64,000 bases of DNA from Gordionus sp. m RMFG-2023 (taxonomy: Eukaryota > Nematomorpha > Gordioida > Chordodea > Parachordodidae), in assembly GCF_954871325.1 (NCBI RefSeq), contig NC_088775.1, positions 74,129,561-74,193,560 of the forward strand, read 5' to 3'. Below the pieces are notes generated by a model. The model did not search any database. It was not told where the DNA came from and saw only the letters and a list, made by a program, of their open reading frames with translations. The translations under genes were made by a program, and so were the position numbers. Shown in pieces: positions 1 to 14,600 of the stretch. Numbering within the stretch: position 1 is the first letter of the stretch; every line of letters begins with the position of its first letter.

Positions 1-2699
1 AACCACTCCTTCTGGACAAACCACTCCTTCTGGACAAACCACTCCATCTAAACAAACCACTCCTTCTGGACGAACCACTCCATCTGGACAAACTACTCCA
101 TCTGGACAAACTACTCCTTCTGGACGAACCACTCCTTCTGGACAAACTACTCCATCAGGACAAACTACTCCTTCTGGAAAAACCACTCCATCAGGTCAAA
201 CTACTCCATCTGGACAAACTACTCCATCTAAACAAACCACTCCTTCCGGACAAACTACTCCATCTGTACAAACCACTCCTTCTGGACAAACCACTCCTTC
301 CGGACAAACTACTCCATCTGTACAAACCACTCCTTCTGGACAAACCACTCCTTCTGGACGAACCACTCCTTCTGGACAAACTACTCCATCAGGTCAAACT
401 ACTCCTTCTGGACAAACCACTCCTTCTGGACAAACCACTCCATCTGGACAAACTACTCCATCTGGACAAACTACTCCATCTGGACAAACTACTCCATCTG
501 TACAAACCACTCCATCTGGTCAAACTACTCCTTCTAGAAAAACTACTCCATCTCGACATACCACTCCATCTAGAGAAACCACTCCATCTCGACATACCAC
601 TCCATCTCGACATACCACTCCATCTCGACATACCACCCCATCTCGACATACCACTCCATCTCGACATACCACTCCATCTCGACATACCACTCCATCTCGA
701 CAAACCACTCCATCTGGACAAACCACTCCTTCTGGACAAACCACTCCTTCTGGACAAACTACTCCATCTGGACAAACTACTCCTTCTGGACAAACTACTC
801 CATCAGGTCAAACTACTCCTTCTGGACAAACTACTCCATCTGGACAAACTACTCCTTCTGGACAAACTACTCCTTCTGGACAAACTACTCCATCAGGACA
901 AACCACTCCTTCCGGACAAACTACTCCATCTCGACATACCACTCCATCTAGAGAAACCACTCCATCTCGACATACCACTCCATCTCGACATACCACTCCA
1001 TCTCGACATACCACCCCATCTCGACATACCACTCCATCTCGACATACCACTCCATCTCGACATACCACTCCATCTCGACATACCACTCCATCTCGACAAA
1101 CCACTCCATCTGGACAAACCACTCCTTCTGGACAAACCACTCCTTCTGGACAAACAACTCCATCTGGACAAACTACTCCTTCTGGACAAACTACTCCATC
1201 AGGTCAAACTACTCCTTCTGGACAAACTACTCCATCTGGACAAACTACTCCTTCTGGACAAACTACTCCTTCTGGACAAACTACTCCATCTGGACAAACT
1301 ACTCCATCTGGACAAACTACTCCTTCTGGACAAACTACTCCATCAGGTCAAACTACTCCTTCTGGACAAACTACTCCATCTGGACAAACTACTCCTTCTG
1401 GACGAACCACTCCTTCTGAACAAACTACTCCTTCCGGACAAACTACTCCTTCCGGACAAACTACTCCATCTGGACAAACCACTCCTTCTGGACAAACCAC
1501 TCCTTCTGGACAAACTACTCCTTCTGGACAAACCACTCCATCTCGACAAACTACTACTTGTCCGCCAGGTTTTATTATAGTCCCATAATCAAATGATACA
1601 AACTTTATTTTAATTTTCTAGCTATAAATCCTTGTGATTTAGTTACAAAAGACGGAAATTATAGTCTAAGTGATTTAATAAATTGCACCTCGCTATCTTG
1701 CAAGTAATAATATTCCATTTAAAATATATACTTAATATATTATATAGTGCTGAGATATACTTGGAACGAAAGGATAATAAAATTATATATCCTATCTTTG
1801 AAAATGATATTTTCGGACAATTTGTTCCCACGGATGACGAAGAGAAAGAAATCTTTCGAATATTGTCAATATTATATTATCTTAAATTAAAGTTTGATAT
1901 TAGCTTTAAAGCAGAGAGCAATGTAATCATATTCGATTCAATTTTTAAATTTTACATAACATATATAGGTTGTACTTGAAACAAAAGATTTTACTGAATA
2001 TAATGAAATCGCATTTTGTACAATAGTTATTGAAAAATTTATAAGTCCTATATGCATATATGCTAAATATGTTAAAGATATTGTAAATTAAATGTTTATG
2101 ACAAATATTTACTGTATATTTTAGAAAACTATTACGCAATTGATTACATCAATCCAAATTGAGAAGAAAGATGGGAAATTAAAGACTATCGATAATAGCT
2201 TTATTATCCGTGCCAATAAAGATATATTCGATATTAAAGGAGATCATCATGTTTTAGACATTATTATAAAGGATTGTGGAAGTAATTTTTAGTTTATAAT
2301 TAAGGTAAACTAATATATAATATATTTTTAAAATAACAGACATCACTAGTTCCTCATCAAGTATTTCATAATAATATTTATTTTATATTAATTTATTTAT
2401 TTCATAAATTAGTTGCTAAAATAATATTTTAAAGTATTAAAACTTTATAATAAAATTTGATACGAAATTAAAATATTTTTATACAATAAAATTGTCAACT
2501 AAATATTATATTGTGAAAATAAGTTAAATAAATCAAAAGGCTAATTTACCTTATTTAATTTTGAAATTTTTTATTTCCATCTATATATCCGTGTTAATTT
2601 TTAAATTTACCTATGATGCTTATTGATATGACTGAAAAGATATATCTATTTATATATAATTAAATCTAAATTTATATTTGAATTATTTCCTTTTATAAG
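1..2699 (+). repeat. Module 1 (type A, short last intron), left end cut
   Basis: The mucin exon runs 2-1568, with two Arg/His-rich blocks (about 551-704 and 929-1099). Domain exons: 1622-1703, 1748-1922, 1969-2082, 2125-2281, 2340-2360. The last intron, 2361-2699, is 339 nt. The domain holds seven Cys and possible N-glycosylation sites NYS, NCT and NIT. This module is the reference for the coordinate offsets of the others. Confidence 0.87.
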
Positions 2700-5600
2700 T
2701 AATTACCCCCACCACAACCGGATCGCCATTTAATACAACATCATCTCAAACGACACCATCTAGACAAACCACTCCATCTAGACAAACCACTCCATCAGGT
2801 CAAACTACTCCATCTGGACAAACCACTCCATCTGGTCAAACCACTCCATCTGGACAAACTACTCCATCTGGACAAACAACTCCTTCTGGACAAACTACTC
2901 CATCTGGGCAAACTACTCCATCAGGTCAAACGACACCATCTGGTCAAACCACTCCATCTGGACAAACTACTCCATCTAAACAAACCACTCCTTCCGGACA
3001 AACTACTCCATCTGGACAAACCACTCCTTCTGGACAAACTACTCCATCTGGACAAACCACTCCATCAGGTCAAACGACACCATCTGGACAAACCACTCCA
3101 TCTGGACAAACCACTCCATCTGGACAAACCACTCCATCAGGTCAAACTACTCCATCTGTACAAACCACTCCATCTGGTCAAACCACTCCATCTGGTCAAA
3201 CCACTCCATCTAAACAAACTACTCCATCTAAACAAACCACTCCTTCTGGACAAACTACTCCATCAGGACAAACTACTCCATCTGGACAAACCACTCCTTC
3301 TGGACAAACCACTCCTTCTGGACGAACCACTCCATCTGGACAAACTACTCCATCTGGACAAACTACTCCTTCTGGACAAACTACTCCTTCTGGACGAACC
3401 ACTCCTTCTGGACAAACTACTCCTTCTGGAAAAACCACTCCATCAGGTCAAACTACTCCATCTGTACAAACCACTCCTTCTGGACAAACCACTCCTTCTG
3501 GACAAACCACTCCTTCTGGACGAACCACTCCTTCTGGACAAACTACTCCATCTGGACAAACTACTCCATCAGGTCAAACTACTCCTTCTGGACAAACCAC
3601 TCCTTCTGGACAAACCACTCCATCTGGACAAACTACTCCATCTGGACAAACTACTCCATCTGTACAAACTACTCCTTCTGGACAAACTACTCCATCTCGA
3701 CATACCACTCCATCTAGAGAAACCACTCCATCTCGACATACCACTCCATCTCGACATACCACTCCATCTCGACATACCACCCCATCTCGACATACCACTC
3801 CATCTCGACATACCACTCCATCTCGACATACCACTCCATCTCGACATACCACTCCATCTCGACAAACCACTCCATCTGGACAAACCACTCCTTCTGGACA
3901 AACCACTCCTTCTGGACAAACTACTCCATCTGGACAAACTACTCCATCAGGTCAAACTACTCCTTCTGGACAAACTACTCCATCTGGACAAACTACTCCT
4001 TCTGGACAAACTACTCCTTCCGGACAAACTACTCCATCTGGACAAACCACTCCTTCTGGACAAACCACTCCTTCTGGACGAACCACTCCTTCTGAACAAA
4101 CTACTCCTTCCGGACAAACTACTCCTTCCGGACAAACTACTCCATCTGGACAAACCACTCCTTCTGGACAAACCACTCCTTCTGGACAAACTACTCCTTC
4201 TGGACAAACCACTCCATCTCGACAAACTACTACTTGTCCGCCAGGTTTTATTATAGTCCCATAATCAAATGATACAAACTTTATTTTAATTTTCTAGCTA
4301 TAAATCCTTGTGATTTAGTTACAAAAGACGGAAATTATAGTCTAAGTGATTTAATAAATTGCACCTCGCTATCTTGCAAGTAATAATATTCCATTTAAAA
4401 TATATACTTAATATATTATATAGTGCTGAGATATACTTGGAACGAAAGGATAATAAAATTATATATCCTATCTTTGAAAATGATATTTTCGGACAATTTG
4501 TTCCCACGGATGACGAAGAGAAAGAAATCTTTCGAATATTGTCAATATTATATTATCTTAAATTAAAGTTTGATATTAGCTTTAAAGCAGAGAGCAATGT
4601 AATCATATTCGATTCAATTTTTAAATTTTACATAACATATATAGGTTGTACTTGAAACAAAAGATTTTACTGAATATAATGAAATCGCATTTTGTACAAT
4701 AGTTATTGAAAAATTTATAAGTCCTATATGCATATATGCTAAATATGTTAAAGATATTGTAAATTAAATGTTTATGACAAATATTTACTGTATATTTTAG
4801 AAAACTATTACGCAATTGATTACATCAATCCAAATTGAGAAGAAAGATGGGAAATTAAAGACTATCGATAATAGCTTTATTATCCGTGCCAATAAAGATA
4901 TATTCGATATTAAAGGAGATCATCATGTTTTAGACATTATTATAAAGGATTGTGGAAGTAATTTTTAGTTTATAATTAAGGTAAACTAATATATAATATA
5001 TTTTTAAAATAACAGACATCACTAGTTCCTCATCAAGTATTTCATAATAATATTTATTTTATATTAATTTATTTATTTCATAAATTAGTTGCTAAAATAA
5101 TATTTTAAAGTATTAAAACTTTATAATAAAATTTGATACGAAATTAAAATATTTTTATACAATAAAATTGTCAACTAAATATTATATTGTGAAAATAAAT
5201 TAAATAAATCAAAGGGCTAATTTACCTTATTTAATTTTGAAATTTTTTATTTCCATCTATATATCCGTGTTAATTTTTAAATTTACCTATGATGCTTATT
5301 GATATGACTGAAAAGATATATCTATTTATATATAATTAAATCTAAATTTATATTTGAATTATTTCCTTTTATAAGTAATTACCCCCACCACAACCGGATC
5401 GCCATTTAATACAACATCATCTCAAACGACACCATCTGGACAAACCACTCCATCTAGACAAACCACTCCATCAGGTCAAACTACTCCATCTGGACAAACC
5501 ACTCCATCTGGTCAAACCACTCCATCTGGACAAACTACTCCATCTGGACAAACAACTCCTTCTGGACAAACTACTCCATCTGGGCAAACTACTCCATCAG

Positions 5601-8600
5601 GTCAAACGACACCATCTGGTCAAACCACTCCACCTGGACAAACTACTCCATCTAAACAAACCACTCCTTCCGGACAAACTACTCCATCTGGACAAACCAC
5701 TCCTTCTGGACAAACTACTCCATCTGGACAAACCACTCCATCAGGTCAAACGACACCATCTGGACAAACCACTCCATCTGGACAAACCACTCCATCAGGT
5801 CAAACTACTCCATCTGGACAAACCACTCCATCTGGTCAAACCACTCCATCTGGTCAAACCACTCCATCTAAACAAACTACTCCATCTAAACAAACCACTC
5901 CTTCTGGACAAACTACTCCATCAGGACAAACTACTCCATCTGGACAAACCACTCCTTCTGGACAAACCACTCCTTCTGGACAAACCACTCCTTCTGGACG
6001 AACCACTCCATCTGGACAAACTACTCCATCTGGACAAACTACTCCTTCTGGACAAACTACTCCTTCTGGACGAACCACTCCTTCTGGACAAACTACTCCA
6101 TCAGGACAAACTACTCCTTCTGGAAAAACCACTCCATCAGGTCAAACTACTCCATCTGGACAAACCACTCCATCTGGACAAACCACTCCATCTGGTCAAA
6201 CCACTCCATCTAAACAAACTACTCCATCTAAACAAACCACTCCTTCTGGACAAACTACTCCATCAGGACAAACTACTCCATCTGGACAAACCACTCCTTC
6301 TGGACAAACCACTCCTTCTGGACGAACCACTCCTTCTGGACGAACCACTCCATCTGGACAAACTACTCCATCAGGACAAACTACTCCTTCTGGAAAAACC
6401 ACTCCATCAGGTCAAACTACTCCATCTGGACAAACTACTCCATCTAAACAAACCACTCCTTCCGGACAAACTACTCCATCAGGACAAACCACTCCTTCCG
6501 GACAAACTACTCCATCTGTACAAACCACTCCTTCTGGACAAACCACTCCTTCTGGACAAACCACTCCTTCTGGACGAACCACTCCTGGACAAACTACTCC
6601 ATCTGGACAAACTACTCCATCAGGTCAAACTACTCCTTCTGGACAAACCACTCCTTCTGGACAAACCACTCCATCTGGACAAACTACTCCATCTGGACAA
6701 ACTACTCCATCTGGACAAACTACTCCATCAGGTCAAACTACTCCTTCTGGACAAACCACTCCTTCTGGACAAACCACTCCATCTGGACAAACTACTCCAT
6801 CTGGACAAACTACTCCATCTGTACAAACCACTCCATCTGGTCAAACTACTCCTTCTAGACAAACTACTCCATCTCGACATACCACTCCATCTAGAGAAAC
6901 CACTCCATCTCGACATACCACTCCATCTCGACATACCACTCCATCTCGACATACCACTCCATCTCGACATACCACTCCATCTCGACATACCACTCCATCT
7001 CGACATACCACTCCATCTCGACAAACCACTCCATCTGGACAAACCACTCCTTCTGGACAAACCACTCCTTCTGGACGAACCACTCCTTCTGGACAAACTA
7101 CTCCATCAGGACAAACCACTCCTTCCGGACAAACTACTCCATCTGGACAAACCACTCCTTCTGGACAAACCACTCCTTCTGGACAAACTACTCCATCTGG
7201 ACAAACCACTCCTTCTGGACAAACCACTCCTTCTGGACAAACTACTCCTTCTGGACAAACCACTCCTTCTGGACAAACCACTCCTTCTGGACAAACTACT
7301 CCTTCTGGACAAACCACTCCATCTCGACAAACTACTACTTGTCCGCCAGGTTTTATTATAGTCCCATAATCAAATGATACAAACTTTATTTTAATTTTCT
7401 AGCTATAAATCCTTGTGATTTAGTTACAAAAGACGGAAATTATAGTCTAAGTGATTTAATAAATTGCACCTCGCTATCTTGCAAGTAATAATATTCCATT
7501 TAAAATATATACTTAATATATTATATAGTGCTGAGATATACTTGGAACGAAAGGATAATAAAATTATATATCCTATCTTTGAAAATGATATTTTCGGACA
7601 ATTTGTTCCCACGGATGACGAAGAGAAAGAAATCTTTCGAATATTGTCAATATTATATTATCTTAAATTAAAGTTTGATATTAGCTTTAAAGCAGAGAGC
7701 AATGTAATCATATTCGATTCAATTTTTAAATTTTACATAACATATATAGGTTGTACTTGAAACAAAAGATTTTACTGAATATAATGAAATCGCATTTTGT
7801 ACATTAGTTATTGAAAAATTTATAAGTCCTATATGCATATATGCTAAATATGTTAAAGATATTGTAAATTAAATGTTTATGACAAATATTTACTGTATAT
7901 TTTAGAAAACTATTACGCAATTGATTACATCAATCCAAATTGAGAAGAAAGATGGGAAATTAGAAACCATCGATAATAGCTTTATTATCCGTGCCAATAA
8001 AGATATATTCGATATTAAAGGAGATCATCATGTTTTAGACATTATTATAAAGGATTGTGGAAGTAATTTTTAGTTTATAATTAAGGTAAACTAATATATA
8101 ATATATTTTTAAAATAATAGACATCACTAGTTCCTCATCAAGTATTTCATAATAAAATTTATTTTATATTAATTTATTTATTTCATAAATTAGTTGCTAA
8201 AATAATATTTTAAAGTATTAAAACTTTATAATAAAATTTGATACGAAATTAAAATATTTTTATACAATAAAATTGTCAACTAAATATTATATTGTGAAAA
8301 TAAGTTAAATAAATCAAAAGGCTAATTTACCTTATTTAATTTTGCAATTTTTTATTTCCATCTATATAACCGTGCAAAATGCCGTTTCGTCTAAAAGTGC
8401 CAAAAGATCAAATAAATTGCAAATGATAGGAAATTAGAAATAATTTTTAAATTTACCGATGATGCTTATTGATATGACTGAAAAGATATATCTATTTATA
8501 TATAATTAAATCTAAATTTATATTTGAATTATTTCCTTTTATAAGTAATTACCCCCACCACAACCGGATCGCCATTTAATACAACATCATCTCAAACGAC

Positions 8601-11600
8601 ACCATCTGGACAAACCACTCCATCTAGACAAACCACTCCATCAGGTCAAACTACTCCATCTGGACAAACCACTCCATCTGGACAAAGTACTCCATCTGGA
8701 CAAACCACTCCTTCTGGACAAACTACTCCATCTGGGCAAACTACTCCATCTGGACAAACCACTCCATCTGGTCAAACCACTCCATCTGGACAAACTACTC
8801 CATCTCGACATACCACTCCATCTCGACAAACCACTCCATCTGGACAAACCACTCCTTCTGGACAAACCACTCCTTCCGGACAAACTACTCCATCTGGACA
8901 AACCACTCCTTCTGGACAAACTACTCCATCTGGACAAACCACTCCATCAGGTCAAACGACACCATCTGGACAAACCACTCCATCTGGACAAACCACTCCT
9001 TCTGGACAAACCACTCCATCAGGTCAAACTACTCCATCTGGACAAACCACTCCATCTGGTCAAACCACTCCATCTGGACAAACTACTCCATCTAAACAAA
9101 CCACTCCTTCTGGACAAACTACTCCATCAGGACAAACTACTCCATCAGGACAAACCACTCCTTCCGGACAAACTACTCCATCTGGACAAACCACTCCTTC
9201 TGGACAAACTACTCCATCTGGACAAACTACTCCTTCTGGACAAACCACTCCATCTCGACAAACTACTACTTGTCCGCCAGGTTTTATTATAGTCCCATAA
9301 TCAAATGATACAAACTTTATTTTAATTTTCTAGCTATAAATCCTTGTGATTTAGTTACAAAAGACGGAAATTATAGTCTAAGTGATTTAATAAATTGCAC
9401 CTCGCTATCTTGCAAGTAATAATATTCCATTTCAAATATATACTTAATATATCATATAGTGCCGAGATATACTTGGAACGAAAGGATAATAAAATTATAT
9501 ATCCTATCTTTGAAAATGATATTTTCGGACAATTTGTTCCCACGGATGACGAAGAGAAAGATTTCTATTTAACATTTTCAATATTGTATTATCTTAAAAT
9601 AAAATTTGATATTAGCTTCCAAGCAGAAAGCAATGTAAATTTAATTTCTTGCGTTCCATAAAATTCTTTCAATTTCTAGGTTATACTTGTAACAAAAGAT
9701 TTTACAGATTATAGTAAAAAAGCATATTGTTCCTTAGTTATTGAAAAAGTAATATATTCAAAATGTTTCTTTCCCCAGGATGTTGAAGATATTGTAAATT
9801 GAATTTTTAAGACAAAAATTTACTGTATATTTTAGAAAACTATTACACAATTGATTACATCAATCAAAATTGAGATGAAAGATGGGAAATTAAAGACTAT
9901 CGATAATAGCTTTATTATCCGTGCCAATAAAGATATATTCGATATTAAAGGAGATCATCATGTTTTAGACATTATTATAAAGGATTGTGGAAGTAATTTT
10001 TAGTTTATAATTAAGGTAAACTAATATATAATATATTTTTAAAATAACAGACATCACTAGTTCCTCATCAAGTATTTCATAATAATATTTATTTTATATT
10101 AATTTATTTATTTCATAAATTAGTTGCTAAAATAATATTTTAAAGTATTAAAACTTTATAATAAAATTTGATACGAAATTAAAATATTTTTATACAATAA
10201 AATTGTCAACTAAATATTATATTGTGAAAATAAGTTAAATAAATCAAAAGGCTAATTTACCTTATTTAATTTTGCAATTTTTTATTTCCATCTATATAAC
10301 CGTGCAAAATGCCGTTTCGTCTAAAAGTGCCAAAAGATCAAATAAATTGCAAATGATAGGAAATTAGAAATAATTTTTAAATTTACCGATGATGCTTATT
10401 GATATGACTGAAAAGATATATCTATTTATATATAATTAAATCTAAATTTATATTTGAATTATTTCCTTTTATAAGTAATTACCCCCACCACAACCGGATC
10501 GCCATTTAATACAACATCATCTCAAACGACACCATCTGGACAAACCACTCCATCTAGACAAACCACTCCATCAGGTCAAACTACTCCATCTGGACAAACC
10601 ACTCCATCTGGTCAAACCACTCCATCTGGACAAACCACTCCTTCTGGACAAACTACTCCATCTGGGCAAACTACTCCATCAGGTCAAACGACACCATCTG
10701 GTCAAACCACTCCATCTGGACAAACTACTCCATCTGGACAAACCACTCCATCTGGACAAACTACTCCATCTGGACAAACTACTCCATCTGTACAAACCAC
10801 TCCATCTGGTCAAACTACTCCTTCTGGACAAACTACTCCATCTCGACATACCACTCCATCTAGAGAAACCACTCCATCTCGACATACCACTCCATCTCGA
10901 CATACCACTCCATCTCGACATACCACTCCATCTCGACATACCACTCCATCTCGACAAACCACTCCATCTGGACAAACCACTCCTTCTGGACAAACTACTC
11001 CATCAGGACAAACCACTCCTTCCGGACAAACTACTCCTGGACAAACCACTCCTTCTGGACAAACCACTCCTTCTGGACAAACCACTCCTTCTGGACAAAC
11101 CACTCCTTCTGGACGAACCACTCCATCTGGACAAACTACTCCATTCTGGACGAACCACTCCTTCTGGACAAACTACTCCATCAGGACAAACTACTCCTTC
11201 TGGAAAAACCACTCCATCAGGTCAAACTACTCCATCTGGACAAACCACTCCATCTGGACAAACTACTCCATCTAAACAAACCACTCCTTCCGGACAAACT
11301 ACTCCATCAGGACAAACCACTCCTTCCGGACAAACTACTCCATCTGTACAAACCACTCCTTCTGGACAAACCACTCCTTCTGGACAAACCACTCCTTCTG
11401 GACGAACCACTCCTTCTGGACAAACTACTCCATCTGGACAAACTACTCCATCAGGTCAAACTACTCCTTCTGGACAAACCACTCCTTCTGGACAAACCAC
11501 TCCATCTGGACAAACTACTCCATCTGGACAAACTACTCCATCTGTACAAACCACTCCATCTGGTCAAACTACTCCTTCTGGACAAACTACTCCATCTCGA

Positions 11601-14600
11601 CATACCACTCCATCTAGAGAAACCACTCCATCTCGACATACCACTCCATCTCGACATACCACTCCATCTCGACATACCACCCCATCTCGACATACCACTC
11701 CATCTCGACATACCACTCCATCTCGACATACCACTCCATCTCGACATACCACTCCATCTCGACATACCACTCCATCTCGACAAACCACTCCATCTGGACA
11801 AACCACTCCTTCTGGACAAACTACTCCATCTGGACAAACTACTCCTTCTGGACAAACTACTCCATCAGGTCAAACTACTCCTTCTGGACAAACTACTCCT
11901 TCTGGACAAACTACTCCTTCTGGACAAACTACTCCTTCTGGAAAAACTACTCCTTCCGGACAAACTACTCCTTCCGGACAAACCACTCCTTCTGGACAAA
12001 CCACTCCTTCTGCACAAACCACTCCTTCTGGACAAACCACTCCTTCTGGACAAACCACTCCTTCTGGACAAACCACTCCTTCTGGACGAACCACTCCTTC
12101 TGAACAAACTACTCCTTCCGGACAAACTACTCCTTCCGGACAAACTACTCCATCTGGACAAACCACTCCTTCTGGACAAACCACTCCTTCTGGACAAACT
12201 ACTCCTTCTGGACAAACCACTCCATCTCGACAAACTACTACTTGTCCGCCAGGTTTTATTATAGTCCCATAATCAAATGATACAAACTTTATTTTAATTT
12301 TCTAGCTATAAATCCTTGTGATTTAGTTACAAAAGACGGAAATTATAGTCTAAGTGATTTAATAAATTGCACCTCGCTATCTTGCAAGTAATAATATTCC
12401 ATTTAAAATATATACTTAATATATTATATAGTGCTGAGATATACTTGGAACGAAAGGATAATAAAATTATATATCCTATCTTTGAAAATGATATTTTCGG
12501 ACAATTTGTTCCCACGGATGACGAAGAGAAAGAAATCTTTCGAATATTGTCAATATTATATTATCTTAAATTAAAGTTTGATATTAGCTTTAAAGCAGAG
12601 AGCAATGTAATCATATTCGATTCAATTTTTAAATTTTACATAACATATATAGGTTGTACTTGAAACAAAAGATTTTACTGAATATAATGAAATCGCATTT
12701 TGTACAATAGTTATTGAAAAATTTATAAGTCCTATATGCATATATGCTAAATATGTTAAAGATATTGTAAATTAAATGTTTATGACAAATATTTACTGTA
12801 TATTTTAGAAAACTATTACGCAATTGATTACATCAATCCAAATTGAGAAGAAAGATGGGAAATTAAAGACTATCGATAATAGCTTTATTATCCGTGCCAA
12901 TAAAGATATATTCGATATTAAAGGAGATCATCATGTTTTAGACATTATTATAAAGGATTGTGGAAGTAATTTTTAGTTTATAATTAAGGTAAACTAATAT
13001 ATAATATATTTTTAAAATAACAGACATCACTAGTTCCTCATCAAGTATTTCATAATAATATTTATTTTATATTAATTTATTTATTTCATAAATTAGTTGC
13101 TAAAATAATATTTTAAAGTATTAAAACTTTATAATAAAATTTGATACGAAATTAAAATATTTTTATACAATAAAATTGTCAACTAAATATTATATTGTGA
13201 AAATAAGTTAAATAAATCAAAAGGCTAATTTACCTTATTTAATTTTGAAATTTTTTATTTCCATCTATATATCCGTGTTAATTTTTAAATTTACCTATGA
13301 TGCTTATTGATATGACTGAAAAGATATATCTATTTATATATAATTAAATCTAAATTTATATTTGAATTATTTCCTTTTATAAGTAATTACCCCCACCACA
13401 ACCGGATCGCCATTTAATACAACATCATCTCAAACGACACCATCTGGACAAACCACTCCATCTAGACAAACCACTCCATCAGGTCAAACTACTCCATCTG
13501 GACAAACCACTCCATCTGGTCAAACCACTCCATCTGGACAAACTACTCCATCTGGACAAACAACTCCTTCTGGACAAACTACTCCATCTGGGCAAACTAC
13601 TCCATCAGGTCAAACGACACCATCTGGTCAAACCACTCCATCTGGACAAACTACTCCATCTAAACAAACCACTCCTTCCGGACAAACTACTCCATCTGGA
13701 CAAACCACTCCTTCTGGACAAACTACTCCATCTGGACAAACCACTCCATCAGGTCAAACGACACCATCTGGACAAACCACTCCATCTGGACAAACCACTC
13801 CATCAGGTCAAACTACTCCATCTGGACAAACCACTCCATCTGGTCAAACCACTCCATCTGGTCAAACCACTCCATCTAAACAAACTACTCCATCTAAACA
13901 AACCACTCCTTCTGGACAAACTACTCCATCAGGACAAACTACTCCATCTGGACAAACCACTCCTTCTGGACAAACCACTCCTTCTGGACAAACCACTCCT
14001 TCTGGACAAACCACTCCTTCTGGACGAACCACTCCATCTGGACAAACTACTCCATCTGGACAAACTACTCCTTCTGGACAAACTACTCCTTCTGGACGAA
14101 CCACTCCTTCTGGACAAACTACTCCATCAGGACAAACTACTCCTTCTGGAAAAACCACTCCATCAGGTCAAACTACTCCATCTGGACAAACCACTCCATC
14201 TGGACAAACTACTCCATCTAAACAAACCACTCCTTCCGGACAAACTACTCCATCAGGACAAACCACTCCTTCCGGACAAACTACTCCATCTGTACAAACC
14301 ACTCCTTCTGGACAAACCACTCCTTCTGGACAAACCACTCCTTCTGGACGAACCACTCCTTCTGGACAAACTACTCCATCAGGTCAAACTACTCCTTCTG
14401 GACAAACCACTCCTTCTGGACAAACCACTCCATCTGGACAAACTACTCCATCTGGACAAACTACTCCATCTGTACAAACCACTCCATCTGGTCAAACTAC
14501 TCCTTCTAGACAAACTACTCCATCTCGACATACCACTCCATCTAGAGAAACCACTCCATCTCGACATACCACTCCATCTCGACATACCACTCCATCTCGA

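Larger units (their letters stand above)
1..10475 (+). repeat. Higher-order repeat copy 1 (modules 1-4, left end cut)
   Basis: The order of module types is A-short, A-short, A-long, B-long. Type A or B refers to the domain sequence; short or long refers to the last intron (339 or 404 nt). The left boundary lies outside the window. Confidence 0.85.

Noticed and set aside
389-793. Many antisense open frames in the minisatellite (S-R-R-S-G and V-C-P-E-G-V runs)
   Set aside because: They are by-products of a stop-free 18-bp repeat. Variation follows the + strand codon positions, and the + strand frame continues across introns in phase.
1643-1831. Antisense 62- and 64-residue open frames in the domain segments
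   Set aside because: They are shadows of domain exons and AT-rich introns, repeated only because the modules are repeated.
1683-1979. 98-residue + strand open frame repeated in each A-type module (88 residues in B-type)
   Set aside because: It starts in exon b out of frame, crosses the 44-nt intron, and only its middle equals exon c (1748-1922). The last residues are intron sequence. The spliced model explains it better.
9794-9835. An extra 30-nt intron in type B exon d (9764-9793 region)
   Set aside because: The segment that could be spliced out is in frame and aligns without gaps to type A residues (K-F-I-S-P-I-C against K-V-I-Y-S-K-C), so it is read as exon.
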